The translations under genes were made by a program, and so were the position numbers. The notes below the pieces were generated by a model. It saw only the letters and a list, made by a program, of their open reading frames with translations. It did not search any database and had not been told where the DNA came from. Positions 58,495-64,000 of a DNA stretch of 64,000 nucleotides are shown piece after piece. The stretch comes from Botryosphaeria dothidea. Taxonomy: Eukaryota > Ascomycota > Dothideomycetes > Botryosphaeriales > Botryosphaeriaceae. Every line of letters starts with the position of its first letter. Position 1 is the first letter of the stretch. The DNA is taken from positions 310,001 through 374,000 of the forward strand of contig WWBZ02000010.1 of the NCBI GenBank assembly GCA_011503125.2, in the 5' to 3' direction.

Positions 58495-58525
58495 GGAAGA
58501 AATGAATTTATCTATCTATCTATAC

Positions 58526-59095
58526 GTATATAGTAAGGTTCGATAGTAATCATAAAAAAGCTAGTGGCATTTATTTTCTCGTACCGTTTAACTGTTTCTT
58601 TTCTTCCTCTTCTGTCGAACGGCGCGAGTGTCACGACCATCACTAAACTGAATTCGAAGTGGGTATAAAAGAACGAAGTTCCTAAGCTAAAGAGAAAAAG
58701 AGAGGTAGGTGTAGTGGGTGTAGGGTAAAGGGATATCGCCTTGTACGCTGACTAATGAATCAGTAAGCTAAAGGAAGAACAATTGATCCGGATCCCACGC
58801 CCGTCCTCTACCCTACGATGGGTGCTCTTGTGTAGGATCGTGACAGCGAGAGAGTAGATATCGCTGTTAAATGCATTAATGCTATCTACAGCTGAATATA
58901 TAGATAAACGAGTAGGGGTGTAGTATCCGAGGTTAATAAATGACTGAGGTGATTGGGCATGAATGTTGGCGAAATTGATGCCTTCCAGTTTTCCGGTAGA
59001 ATGTTTAAGAAAGCGAAATGCCTGAGGCATTCTAGTTAACATCTTCCTACCTATCTCCTAAGAGTACGTTCGTAACACCCTTTACTCTAAGCTCT
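58526..59095. other. Intergenic; LTR scrap at about 58905-59045
   Basis: The block 'gattgggcatgaatg' .. 'ttgatgccttcc' .. 'gaaatgcctgaggcattc' .. 'ttaaca' parallels the 3' halves of the LTR-like repeats at 10880, 23440 and 50865. No coding region is seen. Confidence 0.4.
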
Positions 59096-59878
59096 CTATT
59101 CTCGTAACCTAAGCTCATACGCTTCTTTTACTATCCGGGCCCGTGTCTCTATACCATTCCGTTCCTTATTGGTACAGGCCATCATCCAAGCACCAAGCTC
59201 GGTAATAGGCAACCAGGCCGGCGGCTGTCCAGGTGCGATATATGGTACTGGGTAGACCTCACACGGATAGTTCTCCTCGCGCTCGGCCATTGCTCTGTAG
59301 ATAGTCAACCAAGATGGCTCGTCGATTGCCTCCCTACGCCTCGTCATTATATAGCGGATTTCCGCACGTCCACTTCGGTCCTCTACTCGATCAATATCCG
59401 TGTTACTCTGCGCAGCATGCCAGGCGCTAAGTTCTGTTATAGATAGTAACTCAGGAAGCTGTCTATCGTTAGGCAGCAGCGAAGTTACGTCAGTATTATC
59501 GATCCTACGGTAGACTTGCGTCCACCACCAAACAACCTCTTCTTCATTCATCACACCGTGCCTAAACGGAGTAGGCATATACGCGCTCTCATCTAAGAAC
59601 AGTTCTTCCCTACACATTGGACAGTGGCGCCGGTATTTAGCATAGCGATCTATTGTCGAGAACCATTGAAGAATGCAGTTGTGATGGAAATAATGCTTAA
59701 CGGTGCTATTACAAGCAGGAACAATGTCGGTAGATGTGGCCATCGACTCAGTACAGATAGGGCAGGCTAGGGAGCTGTAGGTGTCTCCGTCGTTGGTTGC
59801 TTGTCGTAGATGTTCCAGCTCCTCTGGAGAGAGGGGACGCGGTTGAAGCGATTGAAGGTATTCCGTGCGAGAGTCCAT
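59096..59878 (-). CDS. RING-H2 finger protein, copy 2, intact
   Basis: 260 aa in one exon from the ATG at 59878 (MDSRTEYLQSL) to TAG at 59096. The RING at about 36-90 reads CPICTESM, then ACNSTVKHYFHHNCILQWF, then RRHCPMCREELF, i.e. a C-C-C-H-H-C-C-C set with wide C-H spacing. Downstream are YMPTPFRHG, a Trp-rich stretch (VVWWWTQVYRR) and two ITELxAW motifs. It is a clear paralogue of 32397-33155, sharing the same order throughout. E3 ligase activity is inferred from the RING. The 3' side ends near LTR scraps and the 5' side has repeats Z and Y. No stop or frameshift is present, unlike its three relatives here. Confidence 0.8.
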   Translation of the reverse strand: MDSRTEYLQSLQPRPLSPEELEHLRQATNDGDTYSSLACPICTESMATSTDIVPACNSTVKHYFHHNCILQWFSTIDRYAKYRRHCPMCREELFLDESAYMPTPFRHGVMNEEEVVWWWTQVYRRIDNTDVTSLLPNDRQLPELLSITELSAWHAAQSNTDIDRVEDRSGRAEIRYIMTRRREAIDEPSWLTIYRAMAEREENYPCEVYPVPYIAPGQPPAWLPITELGAWMMACTNKERNGIETRARIVKEAYELRLRE

Positions 59879-60239
59879 TATGCTACGGTATATCTTAATA
59901 TAGTTAAGAGGTGTTTTGAACTGCCGCTTTTGCGAAAAGATAAATATAAGCGATAGTAGAAATCTGTGTGTTCGACGGTTTTTAATGTGATAGGAATCCA
60001 GAATTATCTCTGAAGATAGATACAGAAGCACTTTGCGTACTTATATAGCTATATAATTCCTTTCGCTAGTATTGTAAGTGAAATTGTACTTTATTCTCTT
60101 TGTGTTCATCACGCTCCTACAAAGCTAGATAATTTGGTCTTTGACCATTTCCCTAAAAATAGTTTCTATTAATACTGCCTTTGTAAGAAACCTATTTCCT
60201 CTTTATTTCCTATACGATGCTATTACAAGTGTACATCTT

Positions 60240-60437
60240 TGATGGAATGCATGGACTGTAGTGGAGGCCATGGGCCTGGAACGGGTCTTCCTTTGTTCTC
60301 TTTGTTCACTCATATCTCCAAGACCATTGGCAGATTAGCTCTTATAGCTCGCTTAACGAGCAGAGCTTGGCAGTTGGGTATATCAACTCCTGCCAACTCT
60401 CTCTTCAATCGATCATTCTTTCGCACCACATCCATCA
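60240..60437 (-). repeat. Conserved coding-like repeat Z, copy 2
   Basis: Near-identical to 52976-53190. On the minus strand the same protein-like stretch is interrupted by TGA where copy 1 has CGA, preceded by ATA for ATG, both RIP-type changes. It lies about 360 bp upstream of the intact RING start. Confidence 0.5.
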
Positions 60438-60485
60438 ACTTTACAAGAAACTACGGGATTCGCCGCTGATTTAGTGAAGTTGATG

Positions 60486-60690
60486 TGTTGGATTTGAGAG
60501 TAAAGAGTTGTGAGGTCAGAAAAGAGAGTAGATTCTGCCTGTCTCCTGAGAGGGAGGTCGGTAGGCTTGCTTATATACATGAGTGATAGCTACATAACCG
60601 AGGATACTAAAGATCCGAGAGAGAGTGCCGATGCGGGGTTGGGCATTAAAGAGTGTTGTTATATAAATGTCAGACTAGAAAATCATGTGA
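60486..60690 (+). repeat. LTR-like repeat Y, copy 2
   Basis: The repeat starts TGTTGGATTTGAGAG and matches 50865 onward for about 190 bp with few differences, then diverges after 'tataaa'. A possible end is TGTGACA at about 60692. It lies 48 bp beyond repeat Z. Confidence 0.5.
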
Positions 60691-60699
60691 CATTCCGGC

Positions 60700-61139
60700 G
60701 GATCCGGCCACCAGTGTAGCATAAGAGGGGCTCCCCCACTACCCTCTACAGATAGCCAGCGACTGCACAATTAATCACTTTTCTCAAAGTTCGACAATTT
60801 TTGTCTGTAGCAGTGATGCGTCATTCGCCACAGATACTGCCACCAGAGGTATAGCCAGGGCTACGTTTTTCAGCTGTTTGGAGGCCCAATTGACTGGAAA
60901 GCAACGAAGCAAATTCAGCTAAATCCCGACCAAGCACTGCACATGCAATTGCGACAACCAAGCAACAACTCAGTTGCCAGAGCAGTCCTCACCCAAACTT
61001 TCAACCAAACTGCGCCATGTGGATATCCACTAACACTGGCTGCGCTAGGAAGTCTAGGAGTAGCACCGTAGAGTTATAAGATAAACAAATCAATTTTAAA
61101 GATACAGCTACAAAGTTTCTTTCGAGAAACTAGAAACGT
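60700..61139. other. Downstream flank of the DUF3638 gene, nothing recognised
   Basis: No open frame or repeat is apparent. The last ~70 bp are AT-rich and may hold the poly(A) region of the minus-strand DUF3638 gene. Confidence 0.4.
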
Positions 61140-64000
61140 TTACACACTCAAGAAATTCCCCTCAGTCAATAGGTTCCCGGAAACTAAATGACCTAGATGC
61201 GTGCTTGCATATGCGCTTCCCTTCCTGCGAATCCCGGTTAAGGCCTTGAGGAAAAGAATCGGGCTCCGGTCGAATGGTGAGGGGACTCTCCAATTGAGCG
61301 CCCTTCGCACATGGATTCCAGCGAACCCATCGCTACCCATGTCAACGCCTAGACCGTCATCCAGCTGCTTATCAACCAAAATACCAAGGAAACCGCAGGC
61401 CGTTTTATATTCGGCAAAGTTCTCGAAGAAGAGACATCCCGCGAATAGGTCAAGTTGCGCAGTGAGCAGAAGACTAGGAATATAATCTTCTTTGCACGAT
61501 GAGACGGTGTAGAAACAAAGGTCGCTAAAGTATGTCATGGTCTTCGAGACCTTTGCAGAGTAAACGTGCAGACGGACCCGTGACGAAGTGCGAATATACG
61601 GTAGGAGGGCGTTGGCCTCGAAGGGGCTGATTATCACCAGGACTCGTGTTGAGGAACTCGAAAGTATCCACTTGATCGGTCGCATGAACTCGTCGCAGCC
61701 CGAATGCAGCGTCTTCTGGACCGTGTCGACGAAGTCCCTCGTTACGTAAAGATCTTCAGCAACAACCGCGTCGCACAGAACGTGCAAATGCTGATACGCA
61801 GAGGAACGATGTAGGCTCTCAAATGCTCGAAGGAAGGGCGATTGCGCGGCGGTGGTTTTGAAAGTCCCCGTTTGGACGAACCGCCGCACTTCGGGGTCGA
61901 GCATGTGGGGGAGGGCGACTGCCGGAGGTGGCCTTTGTATCTCTCTCTGCTGCTCCACCTCGTGGGCGATTTCCCTCTCTTGCTCCTCCTGCAGCGTCCA
62001 GTCTTTGTGCTTGTCCTCTTTGAACGACGCCCATTGCTCGAGCAAGAACCGGACCGTAGAATCCTGGCGCGCATTATCATCCGTGAGGCACGTACGGAAG
62101 ACGGTCTCCTTGGAGCCTGCGCCGTACATTTCCTCCAACGGCAGGCATTCCGGTTCCTGAATCTCGGAGTAGAACGAAGATGTGCGTTCCTCGTCGAGCG
62201 GGCCAGCACCATCCTCTAGAATGTCGGCAGTTCCGATAAACGCTGCGCAAAGTCGCCTCCGACGGCTATGTTCCAGGCCTTGAATAATCCAGAGGGGCAT
62301 TATGCTGTCGCTTGCGCGGCAGGTTTGCACTAAACTCCATTGGACGACGTCTGCCGAGTCCAGCTCCTCGTCCTGGAATTTTCCAGTCACGCGCAGGATC
62401 TCCTGGTGCACTTCTGGCGGGCTGAAGAATACCAGAGATTGATGGCTGTCCAACTTTCTCATTCTCATGCAAGCTGATCGTATGTTAGCAAATGAATTCT
62501 CCACTTTCCCAGGAAGGAACGTACCTTGGACAAGCCTATCTTTCGTGGTCCTGGGCCCAAGTGTCACCGCAGCACGTGCGTCCGCCGGCATGCGGAGGTC
62601 AACTCCTCTCGTGTGGACTTCATCGAGGTAGATGACACAGCTGTCGAGCCTCTGACAGAACGGAGATGAGAATAAACGCTGCGCATATCCTTGACGGTCC
62701 ACAGCCATAAGTTCGTCGGACTCGTCGAAGTAAACGGCGGCTTCGGCGTGAGGCGCCAGTTTCAGCCATTCCTCTGCGACATCGCAATTCTTCAGTTCCA
62801 AAACTTGGGCGCCTACGTCGATGAGCACTTGGATGCACGGCTCCTGGCTGCAGACCATCTGCAGGAGACCCCGGACGTCAAGCCGCTTTCCCGTCCGGTC
62901 ATCCCTTGCTTCGATGTATCTGCGGTTCTCGGGACGCAGGAGGAGATTCAAAACCATGGCGTTTGTATGGTGCAGCTGTGGCAGATCCTGCTGCTGGATG
63001 AATGTTGGGAGCAAAGGTTTATTGTCGTTCGTACCGCTGAATCCAGTCGTACCACCGTTCGGCGAGGGGATATCCCACGCCGAACTAGACATCTTGGCCG
63101 GGAACTCCTTGCCCTCCCGTGGAAACACGACGCGGGCCATGAAGAAGTCGGCCGCGGCCTTGGAAAAGCGCAGGTGAGGGTAGATGTACACGTCCCAGAG
63201 TAGCTGGTCCTCGAGGTTAACGCCGTCGAGACTAAGGATGCTGGGAGGAAGGTCGTTGCTGCCAGGGCAGTCCTGCAGCCACCGCGCGTACTCGCTTGAC
63301 GGGTCTGATTCCCTGAATAAGAGGTCGAAAGATTGCCGGAGCTGCGTGCATGTCAGGCCGTCGTAGTAGTACGAGAGGCAGGTCAGGACGACGGCAACGT
63401 CCGGGTGGGCGAACTCGGCGCTGGGAGACGGTACGCTCTTTGCCCGGTACGGCACTGCCATCATGCTCCGTGAGGGATCGAGGCCGTAGTTGACGAGCCA
63501 CCGCTTGTTCTGGATTGTGAAGAGGAGAACGTCGTATGCTATAAGGCCCCTAAGGAGGTGCAGTTTGGCCCAGAGATTAGTGCCGTGGAATTTTTTCGTG
63601 ATGGTGGAGGCAACATCGGCAGGAATCGAGCGGTGTCGTATAAATGTGAGAGCGGCTTGCCGGACGATGGAATCGCAGCAGGTAAGGGTGAATCCAATCA
63701 GATTTCCCCTACCAATGTCCTCGACTAGGAGGTCCAGCATAGTTTGGCCAACGGCGGAATTCAGGAAGGTCAGTAACGGGTAAGATCGATTCCCATAGTC
63801 GATATCGAGATTTTGACTATCCTCCGGCTGCAGGCGTCGGGCTTGCTGCGCAAATAGAAGAAGGAGTCTCTGGGTGATAATCCACCTGTCCGGCTGCCCG
63901 TCCATCATTCGCTGGCCACCAATCGAGTACACGAGCTGGAAACGGGGGTCAAGAATCTCATCGCTCTCATCAAGGATATCCCTGCAGTGCTTGCCAAGCC
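61140..64000 (-). CDS. DUF3638/DUF3645 giant protein (ubiquitinyl-hydrolase-like), C-terminal part
   Basis: An uninterrupted frame of 953 codons on the minus strand, open at the right edge, ending at a TAA at 61140-61142. It contains the conserved blocks of the DUF3638-DUF3645 family: HCRDILDESDEIL at the edge, then LVYSIGGQR, EFAHPDVAVVLTCLSYYYDG, WDIPSPN followed by TTGFSGTNDNKPLLP, VLIDVGAQVLE, then CVIYLDEVHTRGVDLRMPAD and AAVTLGPRTTKDRLVQG. Family members are usually about 3000 aa, so some two thirds of the protein lies outside. The family is often annotated as a ubiquitin hydrolase on weak grounds; the DExH-like YLDEVHTRG and GPRTTKDR blocks suggest a helicase-like core instead. No introns are needed within the window. 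Confidence 0.85.
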   Translation of the reverse strand, partial: LGKHCRDILDESDEILDPRFQLVYSIGGQRMMDGQPDRWIITQRLLLLFAQQARRLQPEDSQNLDIDYGNRSYPLLTFLNSAVGQTMLDLLVEDIGRGNLIGFTLTCCDSIVRQAALTFIRHRSIPADVASTITKKFHGTNLWAKLHLLRGLIAYDVLLFTIQNKRWLVNYGLDPSRSMMAVPYRAKSVPSPSAEFAHPDVAVVLTCLSYYYDGLTCTQLRQSFDLLFRESDPSSEYARWLQDCPGSNDLPPSILSLDGVNLEDQLLWDVYIYPHLRFSKAAADFFMARVVFPREGKEFPAKMSSSAWDIPSPNGGTTGFSGTNDNKPLLPTFIQQQDLPQLHHTNAMVLNLLLRPENRRYIEARDDRTGKRLDVRGLLQMVCSQEPCIQVLIDVGAQVLELKNCDVAEEWLKLAPHAEAAVYFDESDELMAVDRQGYAQRLFSSPFCQRLDSCVIYLDEVHTRGVDLRMPADARAAVTLGPRTTKDRLVQGTFLPGKVENSFANIRSACMRMRKLDSHQSLVFFSPPEVHQEILRVTGKFQDEELDSADVVQWSLVQTCRASDSIMPLWIIQGLEHSRRRRLCAAFIGTADILEDGAGPLDEERTSSFYSEIQEPECLPLEEMYGAGSKETVFRTCLTDDNARQDSTVRFLLEQWASFKEDKHKDWTLQEEQEREIAHEVEQQREIQRPPPAVALPHMLDPEVRRFVQTGTFKTTAAQSPFLRAFESLHRSSAYQHLHVLCDAVVAEDLYVTRDFVDTVQKTLHSGCDEFMRPIKWILSSSSTRVLVIISPFEANALLPYIRTSSRVRLHVYSAKVSKTMTYFSDLCFYTVSSCKEDYIPSLLLTAQLDLFAGCLFFENFAEYKTACGFLGILVDKQLDDGLGVDMGSDGFAGIHVRRALNWRVPSPFDRSPILFLKALTGIRRKGSAYASTHLGHLVSGNLLTEGNFLSV

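Larger units (their letters stand above)
57940..58525 (+). mobile_element. LINE 3' UTR in plus orientation, carrying two nested insertions
   Basis: The outer pieces ('ggaggggttttc', 'ttaccctcgtgtaaaat', 'ccccgcatggacccg', 'gaaatgaatttatctatcta') are the reverse complement of the LINE 3' regions at 46706-46830 and 56885-57000, ending in the same (TATC)n tail. The homology is interrupted twice by sequences with target duplications, listed separately. Confidence 0.75.

Noticed and set aside
62691..63203. 170-codon plus-strand frame
   Set aside because: Antisense to the DUF3638 coding region.
1..64000. tRNA, rRNA and telomere repeats
   Set aside because: I looked for B-box-like motifs, rRNA-like blocks and TTAGGG arrays and saw none that I could support by eye; a covariance-model scan could still find a tRNA.

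Overview
The window looks like nuclear DNA of a filamentous ascomycete (Pezizomycotina). The genes carry short introns (46-95 bp) with GT..AG ends and CTRAC-type branch points. The protein families are typical of mould genomes (DUF3638, MYND-DUF4470, DUF6604, BTB/POZ, BAH, Ulp1, fungal dynamin). The transposons are Tad-type LINEs and Ty3/gypsy remnants whose stops and lost catalytic residues nearly all fit C-to-T or G-to-A changes, as left by repeat-induced point mutation (RIP). I cannot assign a genus.

Layout. 1-4.9 kb: a minus-strand gene for a very large BAH-like/Ulp1 protease protein, cut by the left edge. 8.3-9.6 kb: a plus-strand gene whose N-terminal domain is homologous to it, fused to a TFIIS N-terminal-like domain. 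10.3-12.5 kb: LINE ORF1, an LTR and a gypsy integrase tail. 12.8-15.3 kb: a dynamin-family GTPase with a stop codon before its GED. 17.8-19.8 kb: a MYND-DUF4470 protein. 20.8-21.6 kb: a solo LTR with perfect target duplication, then a small ISG12/IFI6-27-like gene whose acidic repeat tail lies behind a stop. 22.4-25.4 kb: retroelement debris around a BTB/POZ gene. 27.3-28.7 kb: a DUF7924-like protein. 31.5-33.2 kb: a convergent coiled-coil/RING pair, both damaged. 33.5-39.2 kb: a truncated Ty3/gypsy element and a truncated LINE. 40.8-43.6 kb: a DUF6604 protein with one in-frame TAG. 45.6-46.0 kb: a frameshifted OrsC/DUF3505-like remnant. 46.7-50.3 and 53.3-57.7 kb: LINEs on the minus strand. 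51.2-52.2 kb: a second, damaged coiled-coil gene. 59.1-59.9 kb: a second, intact RING gene. 61.1-64 kb: the C-terminal part of a DUF3638 protein running off the right edge.

How it fits together. There is no operon logic. This is a transposon-rich accessory region in which isolated single-copy genes, several with regulatory or immunity-like domains (dynamin, ISG12-like, BTB, MYND, Ulp1, RING), sit between nested, decayed retroelements. The least explained element is the paralogous coiled-coil plus RING family, which occurs twice here, is associated with repeats and carries RIP-type lesions. Exon boundaries were derived by hand from splice signals and reading-frame closure; family names rest on remembered motifs, not on a database search.
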